Below are positions 49,263-57,760 of a stretch of DNA of 58,775 nucleotides, in pieces (within the stretch, counting starts at the first letter, position 1; every line of letters begins with the position of its first letter). Origin of the DNA: Candidatus Aenigmatarchaeota archaeon (GTDB lineage Archaea > Aenigmatarchaeota > Aenigmatarchaeia > CG10238-14 > SCSR01). A program made the position numbers and the translations under genes. The notes under the pieces were generated by a model, which ran no database searches, had not been told where the DNA came from, and saw only the letters and a program-made list of their open reading frames with translations. The DNA is taken from NCBI GenBank assembly GCA_018304615.1, contig JAGVVV010000011.1, positions 1 through 58,775 of the forward strand, given 5' to 3'.

Positions 49263-49799
49263 TCACTGAATGGTTTTCAGTTCCTCTATTACCCCTCTCT
49301 CAAGGAGTAGTTTCTTGTTCTCATCAGGAATTCGAGCTATATCCCCCTGCTTGAACGGTCCGTATGTCTTCATGTCAGTGCCGATGAACTCTGAGAAATC
49401 TTCCTTGAACATGATCATCGTTCCTGCTTCCGCGGTTTCGGCTTCCATCATTATGAAAAGAATTTCCTGCCTCCTATCCTTCATCTGGCCTGTTATCTTA
49501 TCGAATAAAATCTTCTCCTCTTCTGTCATGTTTTCTGACACGATTCCAGTCCTGACAAAAATAATTGTATTGTTCAGGATTTTCCTCTCTCTCCTGTTGA
49601 ATATGTCCTCCGCCAGCCTTTCGATATTCTTGATTTCTACTCCGCCCTTCATGTCCCCTTGAGCGAGCTTTCTCTTCTGGTTGATGTATCTGGAAACGTT
49701 CACGTAGAAATTCTCAGGGAGTTTTGTCAGTTTCGGAAGCCTTGCTTCCTCCATCTGTATCTTTCTTATCAGATCAAAGGTTATCGTTTCCTCAGCCAT
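49263..49799 (-). CDS. GINS subunit (Gins51-like)
   Basis: 178 residues. The N-terminal helical half contains IERLAEDIFNRRERKILNN and the C-terminal B domain has EFIGTDMKTYGPFKQGDI and NKKLLLERGVIEEL, the pattern of archaeal Gins51. GINS is part of the CMG replicative helicase. The primase gene lies 640 bases upstream on the same strand, separated by a PAP2 gene; GINS and primase genes are often linked in archaea. Confidence 0.9.
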   Translation of the reverse strand: MAEETITFDLIRKIQMEEARLPKLTKLPENFYVNVSRYINQKRKLAQGDMKGGVEIKNIERLAEDIFNRRERKILNNTIIFVRTGIVSENMTEEEKILFDKITGQMKDRRQEILFIMMEAETAEAGTMIMFKEDFSEFIGTDMKTYGPFKQGDIARIPDENKKLLLERGVIEELKTIQ

Positions 49800-49845
49800 A
49801 CAGTTAATAATACGATGAAAAAGGTAAAAGCCTTATCCTCCTTCA

Positions 49846-50436
49846 TTAGGAAAGAGGGACATTTTTCTTAAACCTTCCGAAAATCATGGCGTGAACTTTC
49901 TGCGAAATCTCAATCAATTTGGAGAATTTCTTCTGCCATCTCAGAACCAGATAACTTAAGATCACAGCAAGCAATCCTCCGGCTACCACATCCAGCGGGA
50001 AATGTCCGCCCACATAGATCAGACTGAATCCTACAATCAACGACAGTAGAAACCAAAATATTGTATAACCCATCGAGTAACTTCCGACTGTCGCTACTGT
50101 GAATATTCTGTTCGTGTGGCCAGAAGGAAATGCCCACTGTTCAATACCCAGCGGGGGTTCATAACCTAAATTAATGACCCCTGACAGCTGTTGGCCAGGC
50201 CTGGGTCTCATGATAATCTCTTTCAATCCGTATACGGCAACTTGGTTGATTATTAGGCAAATTACAAGCAGTGCCCCGACCTTTGGATTCTTTATCCACA
50301 AAACAGCCATGATGACAATGGTAAAGTAAATGGAACCAATGAATGAAAACAATGGCATGATTACATTCAGAGCAGGATTCTGGATGTGATTAATTGCTAA
50401 AAAAAGATTCTGGTCAAAAGAAATATTTTCTAACAT
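49846..50436 (-). CDS. PAP2-family membrane phosphatase
   Basis: 196 residues with about five membrane helices. The three PAP2 motifs are present: LKEIIMRPRPGQQ, AFPSGHTNRIF and VGGHFPLDVVAGG. Likely dephosphorylates a lipid phosphate such as a polyprenyl or phosphatidyl phosphate. Its start abuts the primase stop, so it is co-transcribed with primase; the linkage looks accidental. Confidence 0.92.
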   Translation of the reverse strand: MLENISFDQNLFLAINHIQNPALNVIMPLFSFIGSIYFTIVIMAVLWIKNPKVGALLVICLIINQVAVYGLKEIIMRPRPGQQLSGVINLGYEPPLGIEQWAFPSGHTNRIFTVATVGSYSMGYTIFWFLLSLIVGFSLIYVGGHFPLDVVAGGLLAVILSYLVLRWQKKFSKLIEISQKVHAMIFGRFKKNVPLS

Positions 50437-51735
50437 TCATTTCCTCTTTCTCTTGTATAATTCCCTGCTCATCTTCCTGAACGGGAAGTTCACAGGATTT
50501 TTTATCCCTTGATGTTGGTGAGCTTTCTGACATATATCATACAGGCCCATCTGCTTATAGAAGTTTTCATTCTCGCAGTTCGGAGGAAGAAGATTCCTCT
50601 CCTGCCTGAAATGCCATCTCAGCTGTGTCCTTATGTAATTCGTCCTTAGAGGAGGGTAATTTTTCTCGTTCCACAGCAACAATCTTTCCTCTATCTTTTC
50701 CAAACTCCATCCCATGTTCCTCAGGAAATTCACCAATATGAAAACACTTCTCTTCCTTCCGTCCTGGACGCCTTGCAGAATAAACTGGATACAAGGTGGG
50801 AAATAATCTTCTGGTATGTATTTCATCTTTCTTATTACAACAGGCTTCTCGATTTCCTTTTCTAATTCTTTCAGATTTTTCGATGCCCAGTCAAGAGCTT
50901 CAATGATAAGAGCCTCAGCCTCATGAGAAATATTCTTAGGAATAAGAAACTTCTCCTCGACTTTCACTTTCTCCGGCAGCGCATTCTCCTTTTCAAACCT
51001 GTCGATAGATTCAGCTCTGATAGGCAAACTAACCAACATCGTCTTCTCGTGCAGACTGTAAGGGAGTCTGAACAAATGTCTTGAAGAAAAGACATCCATG
51101 GAAACGACCTTGAACGGGTCGAACTTATCTTCTGACAGCACGTGTTCAACTGGTTTCTTGATTTTCTGGGCAATCTCAGCTGGCGACGCGGTGGCAAGTA
51201 TCTCCTCTCTCAGCTGGTCTTTCATATACCATTTCAGATACTGGATTACCTTCTGCAAAATCTCAGGATACTGAGCTGAAGTAGGATTCAGATTTATTTT
51301 TTCAGGAAGGGATTCGAAAGGAACTCCTATATGGAAACTGTCCCCGCCAGTGAACTTCACGCTGACCGAAGTTATCCCATGGTCCCTGAAAGCTTCAATG
51401 ATTTGTTTCGCAGTCACCTTCGCAATCTCAAAATCATCAACGTCCGGATCTATGAAAATATCCCATCCGCTCCTCATCTGATCCAAGTTCTGTTTTGTCA
51501 GTCCGACGTCCAACTGCATGGGTTGGTTCCATCTTTCTACAGAACCGTGAAAAGAAACAGTCCCCTCAGCGACTGCGTGAATGATGTCTTGTGGATACTG
51601 GAGAACGTCAGGCCTTTTTCCAAACCTTCCGTCGCGGAATACAGAAACTACTTCCCTGTTCTTGGCTACCTCGACGATAGCCCTCAAAATCGATTCCCTT
51701 GAGTAGTAATTCCACACTCTCTGAAAGTCAATCAT
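50437..51735 (-). CDS. Single-chain DNA primase (PriS fused to PriL C-terminal domain)
   Basis: 432 residues. The catalytic half has SGWDIFIDPDVDDFE with Asp96 and Asp98, SVKFTGGDSFHIGVPFE with His135, and MDVFSSRHLFRLPYSLHEKT, as in PriS. From about residue 305 the chain matches the PriL iron-sulphur domain: YFPPCIQFILQGVQDGRKRS, LPPNCENENFY and YDICQKAHQHQGIKNPVNF. A fused PriS-PriL is known from Nanoarchaeum and related DPANN. Only three of the four cluster Cys are present; the fourth position is in QKAHQHQG, where His might substitute. Makes primers for replication. Confidence 0.9.
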   Translation of the reverse strand: MIDFQRVWNYYSRESILRAIVEVAKNREVVSVFRDGRFGKRPDVLQYPQDIIHAVAEGTVSFHGSVERWNQPMQLDVGLTKQNLDQMRSGWDIFIDPDVDDFEIAKVTAKQIIEAFRDHGITSVSVKFTGGDSFHIGVPFESLPEKINLNPTSAQYPEILQKVIQYLKWYMKDQLREEILATASPAEIAQKIKKPVEHVLSEDKFDPFKVVSMDVFSSRHLFRLPYSLHEKTMLVSLPIRAESIDRFEKENALPEKVKVEEKFLIPKNISHEAEALIIEALDWASKNLKELEKEIEKPVVIRKMKYIPEDYFPPCIQFILQGVQDGRKRSVFILVNFLRNMGWSLEKIEERLLLWNEKNYPPLRTNYIRTQLRWHFRQERNLLPPNCENENFYKQMGLYDICQKAHQHQGIKNPVNFPFRKMSRELYKRKRK

Positions 51736-51919
51736 ATCCGATCATGAAGAGCAGGCGCTCCTCAAAACAATATATATTCCACAAGAATTTAAATCAAATA
51801 TTCTTTCATTCACGAAACTAATCTACTACTGAAATGAATAAAAACTAATATCATTAATAAGAATTACTGTTCAGTTGCATCATACCTATTAAAATAGTTT
51901 CTTTTCCTTTCTTGGTCAT

Positions 51920-52321
51920 ATGAAATTGAAAAAGTTAATGTTTATTTTACTAGGTTTATCCTTATTCGTCGTTCCAGTAGTAGCAATGCATAACAGTTGG
52001 TTATATTCTTTAATTGATCAAAAAACTTTTACTTGTCCTGAAGGAAATACCAAATGTTATATTGAATTATGGAAAGACGGCCATTTAGCAGGAAGAAAGT
52101 TAGTAAAACCTGGTGAATCAGTTGATGCGAAGTTTTTTGCCGGCAATCGTACTAACACCACTGAAACAAACACAACCTCTCCTGTACACAACAAAACAGA
52201 GGTTAATTGTACCTCAGTTGGAGGATCTTGTATTCCAAAAGCTTCATTATTCAGATGTAGCACAGAATATTTCAAGACAGAAGATTGCAAGTCAAGCGAG
52301 AAATGTTGTATTGTAATTTAG
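51920..52321 (+). CDS. Secreted Cys-rich, Asn/Thr-rich small protein
   Basis: 133 residues. A signal peptide at 1-22 (KLKKLMFILLGLSLFVVPVV) is followed by a mature part with five N-glycosylation sequons between residues 74 and 97 (NRT, NTT, NTT, NKT, NCT). Two Cys lie near residue 40. The C-terminal part (CTSVGGSC, FRCSTEYFKTEDC, EKCC) holds six more, a likely disulphide-knotted domain. No family recognised. Probably an exported surface or extracellular protein. Its promoter lies in the 184-base AT-rich gap upstream. Confidence 0.8.
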   Translation: MKLKKLMFILLGLSLFVVPVVAMHNSWLYSLIDQKTFTCPEGNTKCYIELWKDGHLAGRKLVKPGESVDAKFFAGNRTNTTETNTTSPVHNKTEVNCTSVGGSCIPKASLFRCSTEYFKTEDCKSSEKCCIVI

Positions 52322-52325
52322 GGTT

Positions 52326-53282
52326 CTAAGAGAAGTCAGTGAGCAGTTTTTGCTGCCTGTGAGTGAGAGTCGAAGCCTGAATCTTCAACCTTCTTCTGAT
52401 TTCTTTCGCCAGAACATTCTCATACCCATGCACGCAGTAGACTCTTTTGGGATTCACAGCTTCCACGAATTCCATCAGTTCTCTGAAATCCGCGTGATCC
52501 GACAGCGCGAATCCCTGGCATCCGTAATCTCTAGATACTGCCCAGCCTGTAAGGACGCAGTTGACAAAATCGCTCTTCGTCTGAGGAATCACATGCATGG
52601 GCTTTATGAAAACCTCCCCATCTTCATCCTTTTCAAGAAAGTCCAGCTTGATCCCGAATTTCCTGTAAGATTCAGAGAATTTTCTGACCATGTCCGAAAC
52701 CTGAGGAACTATCTTCGCGTCGTTCAAGATTTTAATTGCCTCCTGAGCTTTTCCCAGCGAATAGGCTCCGACATTAATCTTCTTGTTCTTCTTCAACTGC
52801 TCCTCTACCCATTTGACGAATTCTCTCCTCACAATCTCTGAATCAGGGATCTGGTAAGCTGGATATCCATATGTCGCTTCAGTGATGAGAACATCTGCAT
52901 GCTGGATGTCAATTTTCTTGCAAGTGAGATTCTCCCTTACCTTGAAATCCCCGGTGTAAAGTATAGATTTGCCATCAGCTTCTATCACAGTCTGGGTAGA
53001 TCCGAGGATGTGGCCAGCGCTGATCAGTTTCACTGAGAATCCATCGAACTTCATTGATTTTCCTTCTTTCATGACGTGAGAATGGAAAGAAGGGTTCCTG
53101 ATGTTCGCAAACTCGGCAGTCTCCTCTGTGCAGTACGGTTTTTTAATTATCTCTTCAGGACAATGGTCTGAATGGGCATGAGAAACAATCGAGGTGAAAT
53201 CGGAAAAATTTGGATCGAGCAGAATCGTCTGGTTCTTGTATTTGACTGCGATTCCATTTCCATGAGAAACAGTAAAACTCAT
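52326..53282 (-). CDS. Metallo-beta-lactamase-fold nuclease (SNM1/exonuclease-like)
   Basis: 318 residues. IVSHAHSDHCPEE is the HxHxDH zinc motif; SAGHILGSTQTVIEADG, SILYTGDFKVRENL and ALSDHADFRELMEFVEAVNP follow, with VYCVHGYENVLA at the end. This is the pattern of SNM1/Pso2-type and mRNA 3'-end exonuclease-like proteins: likely acts on DNA or RNA. AGTGATG lies before the ATG. Converges on the secreted-protein gene with 5 bases between stops. Confidence 0.87.
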   Translation of the reverse strand: MSFTVSHGNGIAVKYKNQTILLDPNFSDFTSIVSHAHSDHCPEEIIKKPYCTEETAEFANIRNPSFHSHVMKEGKSMKFDGFSVKLISAGHILGSTQTVIEADGKSILYTGDFKVRENLTCKKIDIQHADVLITEATYGYPAYQIPDSEIVRREFVKWVEEQLKKNKKINVGAYSLGKAQEAIKILNDAKIVPQVSDMVRKFSESYRKFGIKLDFLEKDEDGEVFIKPMHVIPQTKSDFVNCVLTGWAVSRDYGCQGFALSDHADFRELMEFVEAVNPKRVYCVHGYENVLAKEIRRRLKIQASTLTHRQQKLLTDFS

Positions 53283-53332
53283 ATATTATTCATCACTCTT
53301 TAAAATAATACATTTTAGCGACAAGTGGTAAT

Positions 53333-54043
53333 ATGCCGTTGCAGAGATATCTGACTACAGTTTCTGAAAATATCCAGAAGACTCCGACAGTGAAAGCTCT
53401 CAGGCTGAAGTTCGACGGCCCAGTCCCGTTCAATTTCACAGCTGGCCAGTATATGTTCATCCATCTGCAAAAGAACAACTCGCCGTTTTTGAAACCATAT
53501 TCTATAGCTTCAACCCCCTCACAGAAGGATTATACTGAATTCATAATCAAGCATGTGGAGAATGGATATGTCTCTGGATTCATGACGTCAAGGAAACCCG
53601 GTGACAAGATTGAAGTGAGCGGACCCATAGGAAGATTCGTGTTGAGGGAACCTATTCTAAATGACCTGGTTTTTGTTGCGGCTGGATCCGGACTTTCATC
53701 CCTATGGTCAATGCTGCAAAGAGTTTTTGAGACAGGAACAGACAAAAAAATTACGCTGATTTTTGGTAACAGAACCGAAGACGAGATAATCTACAGGGAA
53801 GTGATAGAGGAATGGGTGAAAAAATATCCTAATTTCACTTTCACTCCTGTCCTCAGCCAACCTTCAAAAGAATGGAAAGGCGAAGTCGGATATGTTCAGG
53901 AGGTCATGAAGAAATACATCAAGGATCCTCAAAGCAAGGAAATCTACATCTGCGGCCTTTTCAAGATGGTTGAAGACGTTAGGATTCTTACAGCACAGAT
54001 GGGCTTCGATCCTAACAGAATTTACTTTGAAAAATATGTTTAG
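53333..54043 (+). CDS. FNR-family flavin oxidoreductase
   Basis: 236 residues. FAD-binding beta-barrel with TAGQYMFIHLQ, FLKPYSIASTP (RxYS-like, Lys for Arg) and GPIGRFVL; NAD(P)-binding domain with LVFVAAGSGLSSLWSML, IFGNRTEDEII and EIYICGLFKMVEDV. No [2Fe-2S] domain. Moves electrons between NAD(P)H and an unknown carrier such as ferredoxin or thioredoxin-like proteins. Convergent with the zinc-ribbon gene, overlapping by 4 bases. Confidence 0.9.
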   Translation: MPLQRYLTTVSENIQKTPTVKALRLKFDGPVPFNFTAGQYMFIHLQKNNSPFLKPYSIASTPSQKDYTEFIIKHVENGYVSGFMTSRKPGDKIEVSGPIGRFVLREPILNDLVFVAAGSGLSSLWSMLQRVFETGTDKKITLIFGNRTEDEIIYREVIEEWVKKYPNFTFTPVLSQPSKEWKGEVGYVQEVMKKYIKDPQSKEIYICGLFKMVEDVRILTAQMGFDPNRIYFEKYV

Positions 54044-54303
54044 GCTTTCTCTTTTTTCTTTACTTCTTTCTTCAGCTTCAGCATCTTGAATGAATAACTA
54101 CATTTATTGCATTTGATGTTGAACTTCTGTTTAGTCCCTTCGCCTTCAACAAAAGGACTGGTCCAGTTCTCTTTCCTCTTCTCAGAAGATCCGCATTCAG
54201 GACAAGTCAATTCCATCATCGCTTGTGAATCTTCTTTCATCTTTGCAATTCTGATTTTCCCGTTGTTTTCCAAATCCCTTGTTGTTATATATTCAAGTGG
54301 CAT
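54040..54303 (-). CDS. TFIIS/RPB9-type zinc-ribbon protein
   Basis: 87 residues. ELTCPECGSSEKRKENWTSP and KFNIKCNKCSYSFKMLKLKK give CxxC-x(n)-CxxC, resembling the C-terminal zinc ribbon of TFS/RPB9 but without the DE dipeptide at its tip. The N-terminal 30 residues (YITTRDLENNGKIRIAKMKE) are extra. A separate, frameshifted TFS gene lies at 57.8 kb. Overlaps the upstream gene by 11 bases with GGTGTAA before the ATG. Confidence 0.78.
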   Translation of the reverse strand: MPLEYITTRDLENNGKIRIAKMKEDSQAMMELTCPECGSSEKRKENWTSPFVEGEGTKQKFNIKCNKCSYSFKMLKLKKEVKKKEKA

Positions 54304-55270
54304 TTACACCAATTCCGTATAATCTACAAATTTCTTTCAAGACTTTTAATATATTACTTTGATAAGCTGAAAAATCATCATCTGATAAATTTGGAATCGC
54401 AACTACTCTATCAGGAATTAACTTTGAATCTTCTTTGGAAATCTGCCAAAGATGGGTATTGGTTCTTTGAATTCCATTTTTGTTGATGGAACTTATCAGA
54501 TATACTGTGTCATTTGCTGGAATCCATAAATCAAATATGGCGCGACCATATCTACGATATTCTTCCGATCTAGGATTTTTTATATATCCAAGTTTTTTTA
54601 CTGCTTCAACGAATTTCTCAACTCCGACATCCAGAATAATAGGACTAATTTTCTTAAATAAGATTTCATTTATATCTTGATAAAACGATTGGACTGCTTT
54701 ACTCCTAATTCTGTAAATGTGATGGTAATGCCATTTCATAGTCTTTGAGCGTTTCATAATGATCTCTTTTTCTGTCTCGCCTGTCACTAGTCTCATCGGC
54801 CTACTCACCTCTTCGTGAATCTCAGATGGCAAGATATTGGGAATTTTAGGAACTTCAACCGCTTCCATCTTTGGCATTAGATTTTCATCAGGAACAATCG
54901 AGTATGATAAATGTTGTTTGAGTACATCCCTCCTGGTCGAAGATACAAGTTGCCCTTCAGATATCATCATTAAAAAATTCCAAAATCCACTATCTTCCCC
55001 TTTGACTGATTCAAGTACGCTATCTCCTTCAGCGCTTATTTCATACATTTCCTTTCCATATTCAACTTCAGAAGATGGTACCCTCATAATACAACCTCTT
55101 AAATTTAGTCTGCCTAAACTAGCTGTGATATCGGTGAATTTCATTTTGACGATGAACAACTGATTTACAAAATATTCAATATAGCTGACCTGTAGTGGTT
55201 TCCTTTTCAATAGGCCTAAAACCACTCTGTCCAAAGTATATAGTGATCCAGATGGTGTTGTGCTCTGCAT
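54293..55270 (-). CDS. Unknown protein with PadR-like winged helix
   Basis: About 325 residues from the ATG at 55270 (TTG at 55291 possible). The first 85 residues look like a PadR winged helix: YTLDRVVLGLLKRKPLQVSY, LNLRGCIMRVPSSEVEYGKE and YEISAEGDSVLE. The middle is Pro/Glu-rich (KMEAVEVPKIPNILPSEIHE). The C-terminal 150 residues are alpha/beta (GYIKNPRSEEYRRYGRAIFD, LWIPANDTVYLISSINKNG) and not assigned. Sits 26 bases from the end of a LAGLIDADG gene on the same strand. Confidence 0.6.
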   Translation of the reverse strand: MQSTTPSGSLYTLDRVVLGLLKRKPLQVSYIEYFVNQLFIVKMKFTDITASLGRLNLRGCIMRVPSSEVEYGKEMYEISAEGDSVLESVKGEDSGFWNFLMMISEGQLVSSTRRDVLKQHLSYSIVPDENLMPKMEAVEVPKIPNILPSEIHEEVSRPMRLVTGETEKEIIMKRSKTMKWHYHHIYRIRSKAVQSFYQDINEILFKKISPIILDVGVEKFVEAVKKLGYIKNPRSEEYRRYGRAIFDLWIPANDTVYLISSINKNGIQRTNTHLWQISKEDSKLIPDRVVAIPNLSDDDFSAYQSNILKVLKEICRLYGIGVNAT

Positions 55271-55295
55271 AGAATTAAGCTTACACTTCAATTAT

Positions 55296-56351
55296 TTAAA
55301 TCGATCTCTTTTGGTCTTGATTTATTGTATCCCATTTGTATTTTATTAAATTATATGCTTTTTCTGGTTCTTTTTTAATTAATCCTAATTTTTCTAGTTT
55401 ATTTAAATGATCAATAACTGTCGACCAATCTTTATGTAACACTTCCTTAATTCCATCTGAATATTGGAAACCACCTTTTACTAGCTGTAAAACAGCATAT
55501 AACGTCCTACTTTTCATTTTCATTATCAATTTCAATTTTTTATCTGGATGAGTAAATCCTATAATTTCATAGAATTTCAGAACATTGGCAAATGTCTTGA
55601 CTCTATCAAACATGCCTAAAGTAAGTGTATGTTGGATATGTTTGTGACTTTCGTATTTTCGTGGTGCTTTTCTGATTCTCGAATAAATATCAAATTTACT
55701 TTTAAGAAGTAATTGAACATCTTTGAGTAAATTAAGATTTGGTGTTGTTATTTCTGGATTACAAACAAGGGTGCCGTCAGTGTCAAAAAGTCCTCTGACA
55801 AAACATGCTACAAAATCATTGGGTAACGAGAACAACAAAGTAGGAACGCGAGCATTTACAGATTTCCCTTTTCTACCAAAGAATGATTCTAAAACTATTA
55901 AAACAGGTTTGGGTATGATATAATCTATTGATCTATTTGGCTCTTTTTTAATTTCTACATTAAAATGATTTTTAACTGTGGAATTAACTTGCTCAACTAA
56001 TTTCTCATTTATATTATAAAATCTACAAACATTAATCGTGTTGCCATCACCAACTAAAAATCCATATAACCAACATAATTCGGGTGTTAGCTGGATATTA
56101 AAAGTACTTTCAATACATTTAGAACACCCTGCTCGTAATTTAATTTTTTTTAATATTTGTTCTAATACTAATTTACTGTCGTCTGACATTACTGTATATG
56201 CTTGATTCAACCTTTTTGTTTGGATTGATAATCGTGAAATCGGCAATTTTATTTTTTCATTAGAAAGAAGATTTTGTAGTTCTTTCTTCTGTCCTTTTGA
56301 TAAAAATAATGCTGTTGATGAATCTTTTAAATCAAGAATACTAATTTTCAT
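55296..56351 (-). CDS. Second LAGLIDADG homing endonuclease with winged-helix tail
   Basis: About 351 residues from the ATG at 56351. Motifs LCWLYGFLVGDGNTI and VRGLFDTDGTL are the two LAGLIDADG helices with catalytic Asp. The tail (RTLYAVLQLVKGGFQYSDGI, VIDHLNKLEKLGLIKKEPE) looks like a winged helix. No intein junctions. AT-rich compared with neighbours. Lies between eL40 and the PadR-like gene; may regulate or spread nearby DNA. Confidence 0.87.
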   Translation of the reverse strand: MKISILDLKDSSTALFLSKGQKKELQNLLSNEKIKLPISRLSIQTKRLNQAYTVMSDDSKLVLEQILKKIKLRAGCSKCIESTFNIQLTPELCWLYGFLVGDGNTINVCRFYNINEKLVEQVNSTVKNHFNVEIKKEPNRSIDYIIPKPVLIVLESFFGRKGKSVNARVPTLLFSLPNDFVACFVRGLFDTDGTLVCNPEITTPNLNLLKDVQLLLKSKFDIYSRIRKAPRKYESHKHIQHTLTLGMFDRVKTFANVLKFYEIIGFTHPDKKLKLIMKMKSRTLYAVLQLVKGGFQYSDGIKEVLHKDWSTVIDHLNKLEKLGLIKKEPEKAYNLIKYKWDTINQDQKRSI

Positions 56352-56415
56352 GTTATCTCTATCTTTTTTCAACTTAAATTTATTATAGAACCGATTAAAG
56401 TGGTAAAAACACTGC

Positions 56416-56586
56416 TTATAATGGACGGCGTTTGGGACGAAGTTGCTTGGAGCCGCATCTCCTGCACTTTATTTTTCTTAATTTCACTTTTATCGGGTCA
56501 GCCTTCCTTTTCGTCTTGCAGACTCTACAAACGTAAACTCTCAAGTACAGTCTGGCCATCGCCTCAGGGTAAGTTTTCTTTCCCAT
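56416..56586 (-). CDS. rpl40e: Ribosomal protein eL40
   Basis: 56 residues, below many ORF-length cut-offs. MGKKTYPEAMARLYLRVYVC, then CRVCKTKRKADP and KCRRCGSKQLRPKRR, with Cys20, 23, 41 and 44 forming the zinc site of archaeal L40. The Pro-Glu-Ala motif and final RPK are typical. Divergent from the DUF99 gene, sharing the TTTAAAT box near 56618. Confidence 0.93.
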   Translation of the reverse strand: MGKKTYPEAMARLYLRVYVCRVCKTKRKADPIKVKLRKIKCRRCGSKQLRPKRRPL

Positions 56587-56655
56587 TAAACCACTTCTTA
56601 ACTTTTAACTTAGGTAAATTTAAATACTACACAGGTTATCTATTCTTGAAATTCA

Positions 56656-57234
56656 ATGTTAAAATCTGAGATAAGAATCCTCGGATTTGATGATGGGGCT
56701 TTTGAACGAACAGACAATCAAGTTCTTGTTATCGGGGTAATTTTCAGAGGTGGGAAATTTTTGGACGGGGCATTGAAGACCGAGGTAACTGTTGACGGGA
56801 ACGACGCCACCGACAAAATAGTTAAACTTATTAACTCTACCAGACATAAACAACAGTTAAAAATAATCATGTTCGACGGCATCACATTAGGCGGTTTCAA
56901 CATCGTAGACATAAAAAAAATCCACGAGGAGACAAGGATTCCGGTTCTTGTCATCAACAGGAAGCACCCTGATGTGAAGAAAGTCAGGAAAGCCCTGAAG
57001 ATGTTCGAGGATTACAAGGAAAGATGGAAGATGATAAAGAACGCAGGAAGAATAAAGAGATTTAAGGTCAGAGATTCAAAAGATATTTTCTATCAGTCGG
57101 CCGGGATAGATGATAAATTGGCAAAGGAAGTCATAACATTGAGCACGACTCGAAGTTACATTCCAGAACCATTGAGAGCTGCACACTTGATCGCGACCGC
57201 AGTAGTGAAGGGAGAGAGTTATGGCAGGGCTTAG
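56656..57234 (+). CDS. DUF99 (UPF0215) protein
   Basis: 192 residues. IRILGFDDGAFERTDNQVLV, FDGITLGGFNIVDIKKIHEE, IPVLVINRKHPDVKKVRKAL and YIPEPLRAAHLIATAVVKGE are the DUF99 blocks. The family has an endonuclease V-like fold and keeps the Asp residues here; activity is not established. Overlaps the signal peptidase gene by 14 bases. Confidence 0.92.
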   Translation: MLKSEIRILGFDDGAFERTDNQVLVIGVIFRGGKFLDGALKTEVTVDGNDATDKIVKLINSTRHKQQLKIIMFDGITLGGFNIVDIKKIHEETRIPVLVINRKHPDVKKVRKALKMFEDYKERWKMIKNAGRIKRFKVRDSKDIFYQSAGIDDKLAKEVITLSTTRSYIPEPLRAAHLIATAVVKGESYGRA

Positions 57235-57760
57235 AAAATCTTGGGACAGGTTGACCGGCGGACCTTTCGGATATGTGGTTTACGCTGTTTTGGGAATTCT
57301 GATTGCATTCATTGCAAACCAAGCCCTCGCATTCGCACTTGAAACTGATTTGCCTGTTGTCGCAGTTGTGAGTAATTCGATGACGCATGATTCTACCACT
57401 CCTCAAGTCCATTACCAGTGGCTTCAGAGCAACATGAATTACAACAAGAGTTACATAGATTCATGGCCAGTGAAAGACGGATTTCTGATCGGAGATCTTC
57501 CGATAATCGAAGGATCATCTGAATACAATGTCGGCGATGTTATTGTCTATTCGATACAAGACCAGCCTGTACCGATTATTCACAGAATCATTTCAATCAA
57601 TCCCGATGGAAGCTTCATGACAAAGGGAGACCACAACAGCGGTCTGCTTTCATTCGAGCACAGCGTCAAACCCTCGCAAGTCCATGGAAAGGTAATCTTT
57701 ATAGTCCCTAAACTCGGTTACTTTAAGGTTATAGTTTCAAGGTTGACAGGCGGAATTTGA
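57221..57760 (+). CDS. Signal peptidase I, archaeal/ER type
   Basis: 179 residues. One N-terminal membrane helix (YVVYAVLGILIAFIANQALA), then VVSNSMTH with catalytic Ser53, GDVIVYSIQDQPVPIIHRII with His121 where bacterial enzymes have Lys, and FMTKGDHNSG with the conserved Asp. A C-terminal hydrophobic stretch follows (IVPKLGYFKVIVSRLTGG). Cleaves signal peptides of exported proteins such as the one at 51.9 kb. Confidence 0.93.
   Translation: MAGLRKSWDRLTGGPFGYVVYAVLGILIAFIANQALAFALETDLPVVAVVSNSMTHDSTTPQVHYQWLQSNMNYNKSYIDSWPVKDGFLIGDLPIIEGSSEYNVGDVIVYSIQDQPVPIIHRIISINPDGSFMTKGDHNSGLLSFEHSVKPSQVHGKVIFIVPKLGYFKVIVSRLTGGI

Noticed and set aside
56400-56669. Plus-strand ORF of 89 codons between the homing endonuclease and DUF99
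   Set aside because: The opposite strand encodes eL40 with its full zinc-site signature, so the plus-strand frame is a shadow.
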